From an uncultured Lachnospiraceae bacterium (GTDB lineage Bacteria; Bacillota; Clostridia; Lachnospirales; Lachnospiraceae): a stretch of 36,065 nt of DNA. Each line of letters begins with the position of its first letter. The first letter of the stretch is position 1. Positions 15,308 to 25,362 of this stretch are shown one piece after another. Both the position numbers and the translations under genes were made by a program. The stretch is from contig CADBZI010000046.1 in NCBI GenBank assembly GCA_902799015.1, forward strand, positions 1 to 36,065, given 5' to 3'. Under the pieces are notes generated by a model. The model ran no database searches. It had not been told where the DNA came from and was given only the letters and a program-made list of their open reading frames with translations.

Positions 15308-17887
15308 TTATTTCGCCTGATCCAGCCGCATATGGCACTGCTTATACTTCTTGCCGCTGCCGCAGTAGCACAGATCATTCGGATAGATCTTCTTCTGTTC
15401 CCGTTTCTTCGGCGCGCGCACCGCGGTCTCATCGCGGTTCGTACCGGTCACCTTCGCGACCTCCTCGCGCTCCACCTTCTCCTGTACCTTGACATGGTAC
15501 ATCATCTTCAGGGTGTCTTCCTGGATGGCGCTCGTCATGGCGTTGAACATGTCATAGCCTTCCATCTTGTACATCACCTTCGGATCCTTCTGCCCATAGG
15601 CAGCCAGGCCGATGCCCTGTCTGAGCTGATCCATATCATCGATGTGGTTCATCCAGTGGCGGTCAACAGATCTGAGCAGAAGGACACGCTCAATCTCACG
15701 CACATCCATCCCTGCTTCCGTCAGTTCCGCTTCTTTCTGCTCATACACCGCAAGCGCGTCCGCGGTCAGCTTCTCCTTAAGCTGCGCAGAGGACAGGCCC
15801 TTGACATATTCTTCCGTAATCGGCTGGATCGGGAAGATCGGACGCAGATAATCATTCAGCGCACGCAGATCCCATCCGTCTGCCTCATTTTCCCCGGCCG
15901 CGGCCAGATCTACATAGGAGTTGACGGTATCACCGATCATGCCGATGATCGACTCGCGCATGTTCTCGCCGTCCAGCACCTTGCGCCGCTCGGCGTAGAT
16001 GATCTCTCTCTGCTCATTGTTGACCTGGTCATACTCAAGCAGATTCTTTCTGATTCCGAAGTTGTTCGATTCGATCTTCTTCTGTGCCTTCTCGATTGCA
16101 GAGGAAAGCATCTTGTGCTGAATCCGCTCGCCCTCCTGAACGCCCAGGCGCTTGAAGGTCGACATCATCTTCTCCGAACCGAACAGACGCATCAGATCGT
16201 CTTCCAGAGAGATGTAGAACTGAGATTCACCCGGATCTCCCTGTCGTCCGGAACGTCCGCGCAGCTGGTTATCAATACGGCGGGACTCGTGGCGCTCCGT
16301 GCCGATGATCTTCAGACCGCCGGCCGCCCTTGCCTCCTCATCCAGCTTGATATCGGTACCACGTCCTGCCATGTTGGTCGCGATGGTAACCGCGCCGTGG
16401 ATACCGGCATCCTTGACGATCTCCGCCTCCAGCTCATGGAACTTTGCGTTCAGGACATTGTGCTTGATGCCTTCTCTGCGCAGCATTCCGGAGAGCAGTT
16501 CGGAAACATCGATGGTAATCGTTCCGACCAGGACCGGCTGCTGCTTCTCATGCGCTTCCTTGACTGCCTCCACGACGGCCCGGTACTTTTCCTTCTTCGT
16601 CATGTAAACCGCGTCATCCAGGTCCTTCCTGGCAACCGGCTTGTTGGTCGGAATCTCGATGACATCCATGCCGTAGATGTCTCTGAACTCCTGCTCTTCG
16701 GTCAGGGCCGTACCGGTCATACCGCTCTTCTTCTGATACTTGTTGAAGAAGTTCTGGAAGGTAATCGTCGCAAGCGTCTTGGATTCTCTCTTGATCTTGA
16801 CATGTTCCTTCGCCTCGATCGCCTGATGCAGGCCATCCGAGTAGCGTCTGCCGGGCATGATACGTCCGGTGAATTCATCGACGATCAGCACCTCATCATC
16901 CTTGACCACATAGTCCTGGTCACGATGCATCAGGTTATGCGCACGCAGCGCAAGGATAATGTTATTCTGAATCTCGATGTTCTCCGGGTCGGAGAGGTTG
17001 TCAATCTGGAAGAAGCGCTCGCACTTTGTAATTCCCTGCGCCGTCAGTGTAACAACCTTATCTTTTTCATTTACGATGAAGTCGCCGGTCTCCGTGATCT
17101 CCTCCCCCATGAGGGCAGTCATCTTCGTCACTTCTCCGCTCGCTTCACCTTTTTTGAGCTGTCTGGCGAGAATATCGCAGGTCTCATACAGCTTCGTGGA
17201 CTTTCCGCTCTGGCCGGAAATGATCAGCGGCGTTCTGGCCTCATCAATCAGAACAGAGTCGACTTCGTCGATGATCGCATACACAAGGTCTCTCTGCACA
17301 AGCTTTTCCTTGTAAATGACCATGTTGTCACGCAGATAATCGAAGCCGTCTTCGTTGTTTGTGATATATGTGATGTCCTTCGCGTATTCGGCTCTTCTCT
17401 CATCCGACTCCATCGAGTTCTGGATGCAGCCGCAGGTAAGGCCGAGAAACTCGTGAATCGGCCCCATCCAGTCCCGGTCACGCTTTGCCAGGTAGTCGTT
17501 GACCGTGACGATATGCACGCCCTGGCCGGTCAGCGCATTCAGGTACGCGGGAAGCGTCGAAACCAGCGTCTTACCTTCACCGGTACGCATCTCGGCAATA
17601 CGTCCCTGATGAAGAATAATGCCGCCGATGACCTGTACGCGGTAAGGCTTCAGGCCGATGACTCTCCATGCAGCCTCTCTGACCGTCGCAAATGCTTCCG
17701 GAAGAAGATCGTCGAGGCTCTCGCCGTTCTGATACCTCTTCTTGAACTCTTCCGTCTTACCTCTGAGCTGTTCGTCCGTGAGCTTCGCGTAGCTGTCCTC
17801 GAGGCTCATGACCTTCTCAACAATCGGCTCGATCTTCTTCAGCTCACGCTGTGAATGCGTGCCGAATACCTTTTCCATGAATCCCAT
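15308..17887 (-). CDS. secA: Protein translocase ATPase SecA
   Basis: SecA is the motor ATPase that drives preproteins through SecYEG. The sequence (859 aa) has Walker A in [26 protein letters not shown], the second-NBD [12 protein letters not shown], and [10 protein letters not shown]. The C-terminal zinc SEC-C motif carries C840, C842, C851 and H852. Length and order are normal. The start at 17887 has AAGGAG about 12 nt upstream; an ATG three codons in is an alternative. It follows hpf after a 329-nt gap with its own promoter candidate and precedes prfB. Confidence 0.97.
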   Translation of the reverse strand: MGFMEKVFGTHSQRELKKIEPIVEKVMSLEDSYAKLTDEQLRGKTEEFKKRYQNGESLDDLLPEAFATVREAAWRVIGLKPYRVQVIGGIILHQGRIAEMRTGEGKTLVSTLPAYLNALTGQGVHIVTVNDYLAKRDRDWMGPIHEFLGLTCGCIQNSMESDERRAEYAKDITYITNNEDGFDYLRDNMVIYKEKLVQRDLVYAIIDEVDSVLIDEARTPLIISGQSGKSTKLYETCDILARQLKKGEASGEVTKMTALMGEEITETGDFIVNEKDKVVTLTAQGITKCERFFQIDNLSDPENIEIQNNIILALRAHNLMHRDQDYVVKDDEVLIVDEFTGRIMPGRRYSDGLHQAIEAKEHVKIKRESKTLATITFQNFFNKYQKKSGMTGTALTEEQEFRDIYGMDVIEIPTNKPVARKDLDDAVYMTKKEKYRAVVEAVKEAHEKQQPVLVGTITIDVSELLSGMLRREGIKHNVLNAKFHELEAEIVKDAGIHGAVTIATNMAGRGTDIKLDEEARAAGGLKIIGTERHESRRIDNQLRGRSGRQGDPGESQFYISLEDDLMRLFGSEKMMSTFKRLGVQEGERIQHKMLSSAIEKAQKKIESNNFGIRKNLLEYDQVNNEQREIIYAERRKVLDGENMRESIIGMIGDTVNSYVDLAAAGENEADGWDLRALNDYLRPIFPIQPITEEYVKGLSSAQLKEKLTADALAVYEQKEAELTEAGMDVREIERVLLLRSVDRHWMNHIDDMDQLRQGIGLAAYGQKDPKVMYKMEGYDMFNAMTSAIQEDTLKMMYHVKVQEKVEREEVAKVTGTNRDETAVRAPKKREQKKIYPNDLCYCGSGKKYKQCHMRLDQAK

Positions 17888-17924
17888 CTGAATCTGGTTC
17901 TCCTTTGCAGGTTACTGGCAAATG

Positions 17925-17965
17925 CCTCATCGCTCATCGCGGCGCAAAACGCCTCTGTGATGAGG
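17925..17965 (-). promoter_or_regulatory. Hairpin in the secA 5' leader
   Basis: On the minus strand CCTCATC (17959-17965) pairs with GATGAGG (17925-17931), enclosing a smaller GGCG-TTTTG-CGCC hairpin. It lies between the predicted start of transcription and the secA SD. A regulatory role is speculative. Confidence 0.4.
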
Positions 17966-17991
17966 AAAATGCGAATTACATAATTACACTG

Positions 17992-18020
17992 ATTCTATCA
18001 CATGACAGGTTCCGCGACAA
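17992..18020 (-). promoter_or_regulatory. Promoter of secA
   Basis: On the minus strand, -35 TTGTCG (18015-18020), 17 bp, then -10 TAGAAT (17992-17997) with an extended TG one base before it. It would give a leader of roughly 100 nt. The rest of the 17888-18216 gap holds the leader hairpin and the hpf terminator; no gene was seen in it. Confidence 0.55.
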
Positions 18021-18106
18021 GTTGCGGGAGGGAATCTGTCTGCCGCCTCCGGGAACAGTCACCGCAAGTCACGCCCCTGCCGGTACCTGCGGCGCAGACA
18101 TAAAGA

Positions 18107-18147
18107 TTTCAGAGAGCCTCCTGCCGCGGCAGGTGTGCTCTCTGAAA
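18107..18147 (-). terminator. Terminator-like hairpin after hpf
   Basis: An 11-bp perfect stem, TTTCAGAGAGC with GCTCTCTGAAA, encloses an inner CCTGCCGCGGCAGG palindrome. On the minus strand it is followed by TCTTTAT, a weak U-tract. It lies 70 nt past the hpf stop and before the secA promoter. Confidence 0.6.
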
Positions 18148-18216
18148 CAGTTTCGCATTCTATACAATTTCAAGTACGTAACGGGTCTTCTCCGGCAGTC
18201 ACCAGAACATGACGGA

Positions 18217-18741
18217 TCAGATCTCGGGCTCGATCATGCCATAGGTGCCGCCTTTTCTCTTATAGACAACATTCACCTGATCATTCTCCGCGTTGCGGAA
18301 AACATAGAAGGAGTGACCGAGCAATTCCATCTGCACGCAGGCATCCTCCGGATACATCGGCTTGATGTCGAACTGTTTCGTCCGGACAATACGGATATCA
18401 TCGGTGTCCTCTGCCTCATACTCCAGGAATTCTCTCTTAAAGCTGCCATCCTGATGACGGTCCACCAGTTTCTGTTTATACTTGCGCAGCTGTCTCTCAA
18501 TGACCTCCTCAACCAGGTCGATGGAAACATACATATCGTTCGATACCTGCTCAGAGCGGATCACATTTCCTTTCAGCGGGATCGTCACCTCAATCTTCTG
18601 CCGATCCTTCTCAACGCTCATCGTGACGATGATCTTCGTTTCAGGAGTAAAATAACGTTCCAGTTTTCCAAGCTTTTCCATGACTGCCTTCCGCATGGAA
18701 TCAGTCACTTCCAGGTTTTTTCCGCTAATCGTAAATCTCAT
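18217..18741 (-). CDS. hpf: Ribosome hibernation promoting factor, long form
   Basis: Long HPF binds the 30S subunit and dimerises ribosomes in stationary phase. The N-terminal domain (about 1-100; MRFTISGKNLEVTDSMR, KLGKLERYF, DMYVSIDLVEEVIERQL) is joined by a charged linker to the C-terminal dimerisation domain (about 118-172; RTKQFDIKPMYPEDACVQMELLG, FYVFRN). At 174 aa it is a typical long form. The start has GGGAGG 8 nt upstream. A promoter with -10 TATACT lies 86 nt upstream. hpf-secA order is conserved in Firmicutes. Confidence 0.95.
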   Translation of the reverse strand: MRFTISGKNLEVTDSMRKAVMEKLGKLERYFTPETKIIVTMSVEKDRQKIEVTIPLKGNVIRSEQVSNDMYVSIDLVEEVIERQLRKYKQKLVDRHQDGSFKREFLEYEAEDTDDIRIVRTKQFDIKPMYPEDACVQMELLGHSFYVFRNAENDQVNVVYKRKGGTYGMIEPEI

Positions 18742-18826
18742 ATGCAGTACCTCCCTGTGAAGGATTCGCTGTCTGGAGCGCTTTCAGACACCCCGCAGCA
18801 GCGGTTTTCCGACTTTTGTTGATACA

Positions 18827-18855
18827 AGTATAGCACAGTTATATGTTACGAACAA
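18827..18855 (-). promoter_or_regulatory. Promoter of hpf
   Basis: On the minus strand, -35 TTGTTC (18850-18855), a 17-bp spacer and -10 TATACT (18827-18832), with an extended TGC just before the -10. It is the only good promoter between hisA and hpf. Confidence 0.65.
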
Positions 18856-18926
18856 TGAAAAATGTTGTCTCCGCTCAGGAGCCCTGTGTATGCCTTGCGC
18901 CTGGTCAGGGTGAGACTTGTAATATC

Positions 18927-19703
18927 TCATGACTTCCGGCACGCATCCAGAACCTCTCGGTAGGACATGTTTCCCCCGAACAGATCCAGCGCGCTTCCGA
19001 CCGTGACATCCACTCTCCCTTGTCCGTGCGATCTCAGTTCCTCCAGATCCTCAAAGCTGGCGATGCCGCCCGCATAGGTAACAGGGATCGGCGACTGTGC
19101 CAGAAGGTCCACCAAGGTCAGCTCCGGGCCATTCCTGCGTCCTTCCGAATCCACGGCATGAACCAGGAATTCACTGCAGCTTCCCGCCAGCTGCGCAAGC
19201 GTTTCCGGGTTCAGGCATACATCCGTAAACTTCTGCCAGCGGTCCGTGACGATGTAGTAGTCCTCATCCCTTCTTCTGCAGCTCAGATCCAGAACAAGAT
19301 GTTCCTTTCCGACTGCAGTCACCAGTTTTTCGAGGTGTCTGCGGTTAAATGTGCCATCCTGGAAAACATAGCTTGTGACGATCACCTTGGACGCGCCTGC
19401 GCTGAGAAACTCTTCTGCGTTGTAGGGCGTCACGCCCCCGCCCAGCTGGAAATAACCCGGGGCCTGCTCCAGCGCCAGCAGCGCCTGCTGACGGGTATCG
19501 CGGTACTGCGGAGCGCTGACCGGATTGAGCATGATGATATGACCGTCCTTCAGTCCGTCTTTGGCATAGAAGCGTGCAAACCATGCTGCGTCGTGATCTG
19601 ATACATAGTTTTCCTCCGCGATCGCTTCCTTGTCTCTGAGTGAGCCGCCCACGATCTGCTTCACTTTTCCATTATGAATATCAATACATGGTCTGAATCT
19701 CAT
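18927..19703 (-). CDS. hisA: ProFAR isomerase HisA, eukaryotic type
   Basis: This beta-barrel isomerase of histidine synthesis converts ProFAR to PRFAR. The N-terminus FRPCIDIHNGKVKQIVGGSL is the pattern of the eukaryotic HIS6 group rather than common bacterial HisA. The catalytic Asp pair is seen as D8 in CIDIH and an Asp in LVLDLSCRRRD. The C-terminal VTYAGGIASFEDLEEL and VDVTVGSALDLFGG phosphate-binding segments are present. The length of 258 aa is normal. It follows fhs by 56 nt and no other his gene is nearby, so it is probably cotranscribed with the folate gene. Confidence 0.9.
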   Translation of the reverse strand: MRFRPCIDIHNGKVKQIVGGSLRDKEAIAEENYVSDHDAAWFARFYAKDGLKDGHIIMLNPVSAPQYRDTRQQALLALEQAPGYFQLGGGVTPYNAEEFLSAGASKVIVTSYVFQDGTFNRRHLEKLVTAVGKEHLVLDLSCRRRDEDYYIVTDRWQKFTDVCLNPETLAQLAGSCSEFLVHAVDSEGRRNGPELTLVDLLAQSPIPVTYAGGIASFEDLEELRSHGQGRVDVTVGSALDLFGGNMSYREVLDACRKS

Positions 19704-19759
19704 CGTTTTTTCCTTTTATCTGCTGTCTTCCCAAGGAGCTGTCTGCAGGAGCGCAGCGT

Positions 19760-21520
19760 TCAGAACAGGCCGGTGACTTCCCCGGTCTGTGTGTCAACAT
19801 CGACTCTGCGGTAAGCCGGATTGGATCCGGTTCCGGGCATCATGGAGATCGCTCCGGCCATCGGGCACAGGAATCTTGCTCCGCCGTATTCCAGAATATC
19901 ACGGATCGGAAGCCTCCAGTTTTTCGGAACGCCCTTAAGTGTCGGATCGTGGGACAAGGACAGATGCGTCTTGACCATCATGGTGCAGTAGTCGGCATAC
20001 TTCGGATCGCTCTCAAAGCGCTGTGCCTTTTCGATGGCAAGCGGCTCCCAGTCGACGCCGTCCGCGCCGTATACCTGCGTCGCAATCCGTTCCACCCTCT
20101 GGCGGAGCGGAAGATCCATCTCATACAGATAATTCAGCTCCGCCTTTTCTTCGCACGCGTCCACAACCGCCTGGGCCAGCTCCAGCGCGCCTTCGCCTCC
20201 CAGTCTCCAGTGCTCGGACAAAGCGCAGCGTACACCGTGCTGTTCGCACAGCGAGCGGATCAGGGCAACCTCTGCGTCGGTGTCCGTATAGAACCGGTTG
20301 ATGCATACGACCGGGCGGATTCCGGACATCCGGACATTCTTTACATGATGGAAGAGGTTCTCGCAGCCCTTCTCCAGCAGGGCCAGATTCTCCTTTGTGT
20401 ACGCGTCGGGAAGCGGCTTGCCGGGCTTGACATCGGGTCCGCCGCCATGCATCTTCAGTGCGCGAATCGTCGCGACGATGACCGAAACATGCGGCTTCAG
20501 GCCGGAGAGACGGCACTTTACGTTCCAGAACTTCTCAAAGCCGATATCCGCGGCGAAGCCGGATTCCGTGACATGATAGTCGAAAAGCTTGAGTCCGAGC
20601 CTGTCACCGATGATCGAGGACTGTCCGATCGCAATGTTCGCGAAGGGGCCTGCATGGACCAGACACGGCTGATGCTCAACGGTATAGCACAGGGTCGGAT
20701 TGATCGTATTGCGCATCCATGCGGTCATCGCGCCGGCCACTTCAAGATCCTCGGCTGTGACCGGATTGCCCTTCTTGTCATAGGCAAGGACGATATTCCC
20801 GATCCGCTCCCTGAGATCCTTCAGGTCTGTTGCGATCGAGAGAATGGCCATCAGCTCGGAAGAGACCGCAATGTTCGTGCGGGTCGTCATCCGATATCCG
20901 TCCATCTTCCCTTCCCCAAGGCCAATCTCCATCTTTCTCAGAGCCTGGCAGCAGAAATCCATGACGAAGTTCCACTGAACCCGCTTCGGATCGATGTCCA
21001 GCCTGCGGATTCCGATCTTCGCAAGGCGCTCGTCATCATAGTTGCGCTCATGCTGCATTCTTGCGTTCAGCGCGGTCATGCCAAGGTTATGGGCATTGGT
21101 AATGTCATTGATATCGCCGGTGAGACCAAGGGAGAATTCCGTCATCGGAATCAGGAGCGCATTTCCGCCGCCCGCGGCGGTTCCCTTGACATTCATGGTC
21201 GGCCCGCCCGATGGCTGGCGCAGACATCCGCCGGCATTCAGTCCAAGCTTCCCGAGGCCCTCGATCAGTCCGAGAGAGGTCGTTGATTTGCCTTCTCCCA
21301 GAGGAGTCGGGGTGATCGCTGTCACTTCGATGTACTTTCCGTCCGGCTTGTCCTTCAGCCGCTCCATGATCTTCATGAAGTCCAGCTTCGGTGTCCGGCC
21401 ATACGGAATGATCTCATCCTCCTTCAGCCCCATCCGCTGCACGTATTCCTGCACAGACGGCAGTGTTTTCTCTGCCTCCTGTGCGATCTGCCAGTCCTTG
21501 TACTGTACCGGGTCAAGCAT
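19760..21520 (-). CDS. fhs: Formate-tetrahydrofolate ligase
   Basis: Fhs makes 10-formyl-THF from formate, ATP and THF, feeding purine synthesis or acetogenic routes. The sequence (586 aa; the usual length is about 555) shows the ATP loop [12 protein letters not shown], the [18 protein letters not shown] region, [31 protein letters not shown] and [13 protein letters not shown]. It has a normal C-terminal ending ([14 protein letters not shown]...TGLF). The extra length is mainly at the N-terminus. The start has AGGAG 9 nt upstream. It is followed by hisA. Confidence 0.96.
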   Translation of the reverse strand: MLDPVQYKDWQIAQEAEKTLPSVQEYVQRMGLKEDEIIPYGRTPKLDFMKIMERLKDKPDGKYIEVTAITPTPLGEGKSTTSLGLIEGLGKLGLNAGGCLRQPSGGPTMNVKGTAAGGGNALLIPMTEFSLGLTGDINDITNAHNLGMTALNARMQHERNYDDERLAKIGIRRLDIDPKRVQWNFVMDFCCQALRKMEIGLGEGKMDGYRMTTRTNIAVSSELMAILSIATDLKDLRERIGNIVLAYDKKGNPVTAEDLEVAGAMTAWMRNTINPTLCYTVEHQPCLVHAGPFANIAIGQSSIIGDRLGLKLFDYHVTESGFAADIGFEKFWNVKCRLSGLKPHVSVIVATIRALKMHGGGPDVKPGKPLPDAYTKENLALLEKGCENLFHHVKNVRMSGIRPVVCINRFYTDTDAEVALIRSLCEQHGVRCALSEHWRLGGEGALELAQAVVDACEEKAELNYLYEMDLPLRQRVERIATQVYGADGVDWEPLAIEKAQRFESDPKYADYCTMMVKTHLSLSHDPTLKGVPKNWRLPIRDILEYGGARFLCPMAGAISMMPGTGSNPAYRRVDVDTQTGEVTGLF

Positions 21521-21546
21521 AGTTTTTTCTCCTGTCTGTTTGCGTT

Positions 21547-21585
21547 GCAGCCTTCGGCGGAATTCTTTTCCGCACAGCAGGCTGC
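21547..21585 (-). promoter_or_regulatory. Hairpin upstream of fhs
   Basis: In the nadE-fhs gap, GCAGCCT (21579-21585) pairs with AGGCTGC (21547-21553), enclosing GCGGAA/TTCCGC. There is no U-run, so it is not a standard terminator. A weak promoter (TTGACG at 21585-21590, 17 bp, AAGAAT at 21562-21567) overlaps it. It does not fit the ZTP riboswitch pattern often found before fhs. Confidence 0.4.
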
Positions 21586-21611
21586 GTCAACAAGTAACCT
21601 GTCTGTAAGGG

Positions 21612-23537
21612 TCAGGCTTCCAGCCCCTCCAGCTCTTTCTGCCACAGTGTCACGCAGGCGTCGCTGGGCATGCGCAGATCTCCCCGCGGGCTTATGGCGA
21701 CGGATCCTGCCTTCGGGCCATCCGGCACGCAGGACCTCTTGTACTGCTGGGAGAAGAATCTCCAGTAGAACTTCCTGAGCCATCTGAGAATCGTCGTCTG
21801 ATCGTAGCGTCCTTCAAATGCTGCCACGGCGATCCGATAGATCTTGGCAGGCGAAAAGCCGAATCTCAGCACATAGTACAGGAAGAAATCGTGCAGCTCA
21901 TACGGTCCGACCAGGTCCTCCGTCTTCTGCGCGATCTGACCATCCTTCGGAGGAAGAAGCTCCGGGCTGACCGGCGTATCGAGGACGTCCTCCAGCACCT
22001 GCTTCAATTCCTCGGAAGCAAGAGACTGTGCATAGTAATGGACAAGATGGCGCACCAGCGTCTTCGGCACGGAGCTGTTCACGGCATACATGGACATGTG
22101 ATCTCCGTTATAGGTTGCCCAGCCGAGTGCCAGCTCCGACAGATCGCCGGTTCCGACGACAATTCCTCCCGTCTGGTTCGCAAGATCCATCAGCACCTGT
22201 GTTCTTTCTCTGGCCTGCGCATTTTCATAGGTCACATCCATGACAGACGGATCATGCCCGATATCCTGAAAATGCTGCATCACACTCTGTCCGATCGGAA
22301 TCTCCTGCAGACTGCAGCCGAATGCTTTGGACATTGCGACAGCATTCTGATAGGTGCGGTCCGTCGTGCCGAAAGCCGGCATCGTGACGGCATGAATTCC
22401 TTTCCGGTCCAGGGAAAGCATGTCAAATGCTCTGACGCATACCAGCAGGGCAAGGGTGGAATCCAGGCCTCCGGAGATTCCGATCACCGCATCCTTTGCC
22501 TTGATATGGTCCAGCCGCTTCTTCAGGCCAAGCGCCTGAATCTGGAAGATCTCCTCACAGCGGCGGATCCTGTTCTGCATTCCGGAGGGAACAAACGGCA
22601 TCGGATCAAACAGGCGGGTAAGCTGCGTCTTGCTGATATCCACATCGAACAATGTCGATGTAAACTGTGCGTCTTTTCTCACCGGGAACGTGGTGGTGCG
22701 TCTTCTCTCCGCTCTGAGGCGGTCCACATCGATCTGCGCATAGGTGATTCCCGTGGTAAATCTTCCGGAGTCCGCCAGCAGGCTGCCGTTTTCCGCAATC
22801 ATCCGCTGCCCGCAGAAAACCAGATCCTGGGAGGATTCCCCTTCTCCTGCGCTTGCGTAGATGTAAGCCGAGATCAGGCGGGCGGACGTCATCCGCACCA
22901 GATCTCTGCGGTATGCTGTCTTTCCGGTCACCTCAACCGAGGCGGAAAGATTCACGATCACATTTGCGCCGGCCAGCGCCGCGCGGGTGCTGGGCGGATC
23001 CGGCGTCCAGAGATCCTCGCAGATCTCACATGCGACACGAAGTCCTCCTGGAATCGCATCCTGCGCGCATACAAACAGCTGAAATGCCCCCATCGGAACC
23101 GTCCACCGGTCAAACCGGACCAAAACCGTCTGGCCCATGCCCGGGGTGAAATACCGGTGTTCATAGTATTCGCTGTAATTCGGGATCGCTCTTTTCGGGA
23201 CAAAGCCGAGAAGCTCTCCGTCTGAAAGAACTGCCGCGACATTATACAGTTTCCCGTCCTCCTCCAGAGGAAGACCGACAAAAACCAGGGCACGGATGCC
23301 CTCGCAGGCGCGGATTACCTCCAGCAGTCCCGCTCTTGCCTCCCGAAGCAGGCTGCTCTGCAGAAAGAGATCATTGCAGGTATATGCGGTGAGGACCAGC
23401 TCCGGAAAAACGATAATCTTTGCCCCTTCATCCGCTGCCTCATGCAGGTGCCGGATGACTTCCTGCGTATTGAATGACACATCAGCGACTCTGACCTGCG
23501 GCGTAACCGCTGCCACCTGAATAAAACCATCCTTCAT
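21612..23537 (-). CDS. nadE: Glutamine-dependent NAD+ synthetase
   Basis: NadE amidates nicotinic acid adenine dinucleotide to NAD. The N-terminal nitrilase-like glutaminase domain (about 1-280) has the catalytic Glu in VFPELVLTAY and the Cys in ACEICEDLW. The synthetase domain (about 320-640) has the P-loop IGISGGLDST, GTGDLSELALGWATYNGDHM and YAVNSSVPKTLV. At 641 aa it is a standard two-domain form. It ends in UGA. GGAGG lies 10 nt upstream of the start. It follows hslO by 60 nt on the same strand. Confidence 0.95.
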   Translation of the reverse strand: MKDGFIQVAAVTPQVRVADVSFNTQEVIRHLHEAADEGAKIIVFPELVLTAYTCNDLFLQSSLLREARAGLLEVIRACEGIRALVFVGLPLEEDGKLYNVAAVLSDGELLGFVPKRAIPNYSEYYEHRYFTPGMGQTVLVRFDRWTVPMGAFQLFVCAQDAIPGGLRVACEICEDLWTPDPPSTRAALAGANVIVNLSASVEVTGKTAYRRDLVRMTSARLISAYIYASAGEGESSQDLVFCGQRMIAENGSLLADSGRFTTGITYAQIDVDRLRAERRRTTTFPVRKDAQFTSTLFDVDISKTQLTRLFDPMPFVPSGMQNRIRRCEEIFQIQALGLKKRLDHIKAKDAVIGISGGLDSTLALLVCVRAFDMLSLDRKGIHAVTMPAFGTTDRTYQNAVAMSKAFGCSLQEIPIGQSVMQHFQDIGHDPSVMDVTYENAQARERTQVLMDLANQTGGIVVGTGDLSELALGWATYNGDHMSMYAVNSSVPKTLVRHLVHYYAQSLASEELKQVLEDVLDTPVSPELLPPKDGQIAQKTEDLVGPYELHDFFLYYVLRFGFSPAKIYRIAVAAFEGRYDQTTILRWLRKFYWRFFSQQYKRSCVPDGPKAGSVAISPRGDLRMPSDACVTLWQKELEGLEA

Positions 23538-23597
23538 GTCTCATTTTCCTCCGTAGCAAAATCGTCCTCTTCCAGGGTGATCCGCAGCCGGTTCCTG

Positions 23598-24482
23598 TTA
23601 TTTCTTTTTCTGGAAGGAAAGAATCCTGCGAAGATCCTCCACGCCAAACCGATATTGCTTCCCGCAGAACTGGCAGCCAACCTCAATCGGCTTGCCTTCC
23701 TCTATCATCTCGGTAACATCCTCCGGCCCGATCGAGATCAGTGCTTTCTCGATTCTCTCCCTGGAGCAGCTGCACGCAAAGGAAACCTCATGCTTCTGTG
23801 TAATCTGCAGCCCGAAATCTCCGATCAGCTCCCCGAGAATGTCTTCCGGGAGCATCCCCTGCTCCAGCAGATCCGTAACCGAGCGAAGACCGGCGATTTT
23901 CTTTTCCAGCCTGTCAATCACTTCATCTCCGGCACCCGGCATCAGCTGCAGGATGAATCCCCCTGCCTGTCTGACGCTCCAGTCACGGTCTACCAGCACG
24001 CCAAGGCCGACCGAGCTAGGGATCTGCTCTGATTCCGCAAAATACAGTGTCAGATCCTCCGCAATCTCTGCGCTTGGCATCTGGATCGTCCCGACGTAAG
24101 GCTCTTTCAGGCCGATATCCCGGATCACGGTCAGGGTGCCCTTTCCGATTGCTCCGGAAACATCCAGCTTGCCGTTTGGCTTCAGCGGGATCTGCACATG
24201 CGGATTGTTCACATAGCCCTTCGCGTGAAAATGCGAGTCCGCTGTGACAGTCAGTCCGCCGGCCGGTCCGTCTCCTCTGATCTGAATCGTGACAAGCGCC
24301 TTGTCCTCCTTCAGCATGCTTCCGATCATCACGCCTCCTGTAAGAAGCCGGCCCAGCGCTGCCGTGCAGACAGGCGTGGTATAATGCGCACGCCTGGCGT
24401 CCTCCACCATCTGTCTGGTTGTCGCTGCGAACGCCCGGATGGAATCGTCCGCCGCAGTTGCTCTGATCATATAGTCCTGCAT
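23598..24482 (-). CDS. hslO: Redox-regulated chaperone Hsp33
   Basis: Hsp33 is a cytosolic holdase switched on by oxidation of a zinc-binding Cys cluster. The body shows MIRATAADDSIRAFAATT, the GSMLKEDKALVTIQI region, GKGTLTVIRD and FAESEQIPS. The C-terminal switch has CSCSRERIE and, about 32 residues later, CQFCGKQYRF, that is C-x-C and C-x2-C. The length is 294 aa. The start could be 24482 or the ATG at 24470. A near-perfect hairpin (24503-24541) lies just upstream of the gene. Confidence 0.95.
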   Translation of the reverse strand: MQDYMIRATAADDSIRAFAATTRQMVEDARRAHYTTPVCTAALGRLLTGGVMIGSMLKEDKALVTIQIRGDGPAGGLTVTADSHFHAKGYVNNPHVQIPLKPNGKLDVSGAIGKGTLTVIRDIGLKEPYVGTIQMPSAEIAEDLTLYFAESEQIPSSVGLGVLVDRDWSVRQAGGFILQLMPGAGDEVIDRLEKKIAGLRSVTDLLEQGMLPEDILGELIGDFGLQITQKHEVSFACSCSRERIEKALISIGPEDVTEMIEEGKPIEVGCQFCGKQYRFGVEDLRRILSFQKKK

Positions 24483-24502
24483 ACTCTACGCCTCTGTTCT
24501 GT

Positions 24503-24541
24503 GGGAGCGCTGATGTCGCTTTTCCGCAATCAGTGCTTCCC
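24503..24541. repeat. Imperfect hairpin between transporter remnant and hslO
   Basis: GGGAGCGCTGAT (24503-24514) pairs with ATCAGTGCTTCCC (24529-24541), with one bulge and one G-T pair. No U-run follows on either strand. It may be a processing or mRNA-stability element; the role is unknown. Confidence 0.4.
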
Positions 24542-24576
24542 CGTCATTTCGTCATTATGATAAGGAATCCTGAAAT

Positions 24577-25354
24577 TCAAAAGATCCTGAGCATGGAGGT
24601 CAGAAGTCCCCCTATGACACCTGCCGCATACAGAATCCCGATCATCTTTGCGCTTTCTCTCCGGCTGCGGTTCGAACGGGCAAGCACCAGAATTCCGACT
24701 CCTGCTCCAACCATCAGGCCTGACATCATCGCTCCGGCGCTCATGGCACCGTCCAGATACATGCTGGTGATCGCCACGGAAGCGGCACAGTTCGGAATCA
24801 GGCCGATCAGCCCGGCAAGAATCTCTCCGATGACAGGCTGATTGAAAACAAGATTCTCCAGATTCTGTGTTCCGATCATCTCCAGCACGATATTCAAAAC
24901 AACGGAGATCAGAAAGATATAGCCTGCGATGCTGAGGGTATGCTTCAGCGATGAAGTCCAGATGCCTTTCTCACAATCGCAGTGCTCCGCCTCGCAGATT
25001 CCATGAATTCCGGCTCCGATCTTCCTTACATTCAGGCTTCGGAAAAGAAAGTCCACCGCAAAGCCGGCAATCACGCTCCGAGGTCGACAGAAATACTGCG
25101 ATCAGGGTTCCGGCGGTGATGACCCGGCCGGCATACAGACTTGCCGCAGCAGCGGAAAACCCGCACTGCGGAAACGCCCCCAGAAGTCCCCCTGCCAGCG
25201 GGCCGAACCGATCCGCTCTTCGGATCACGGTTTTTGTTTTGTCACTTGTGTGATGCTCGATATACTCCATCACCAGATAGGTCAGGAATAAAAACGGGAC
25301 CAGTCTGACCGTGTCCTTGGCCCCGTCTGCTATGGCATCCCAGATCTGTACCAT
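24577..25354 (-). pseudogene. Putative ArsP_2-type (putative manganese) transporter, internal deletion and frameshift
   Basis: The N-terminal part starts at 25354 (AAGGAG upstream, overlapping the glyA stop). It reads VRLVPFLFLTYLVMEYIEHH...GAFPQCGFSAAAASLYAGRVITAGTLIAVFLSTS, then leaves frame near 25080. The C-terminal part resumes at VIAGFAVDFLF and runs through GLIPNCAASVAITSMYLDGAMS to 24577. The two Cys motifs PQCGFS and PNCAAS match the family's internal repeat. The segment expected after FLSTSDE, roughly 25-30 residues with part of a membrane span, is missing. The family label and size of the gap are from memory of related proteins. The gene looks disrupted. Confidence 0.75.
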
Positions 25355-25362
25355 GTTACTCC

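Noticed and set aside
15332-17854. Plus-strand open frame of about 840 codons opposite secA
   Set aside because: It is a shadow of secA; the sense strand carries all SecA motifs and the antisense product has none.
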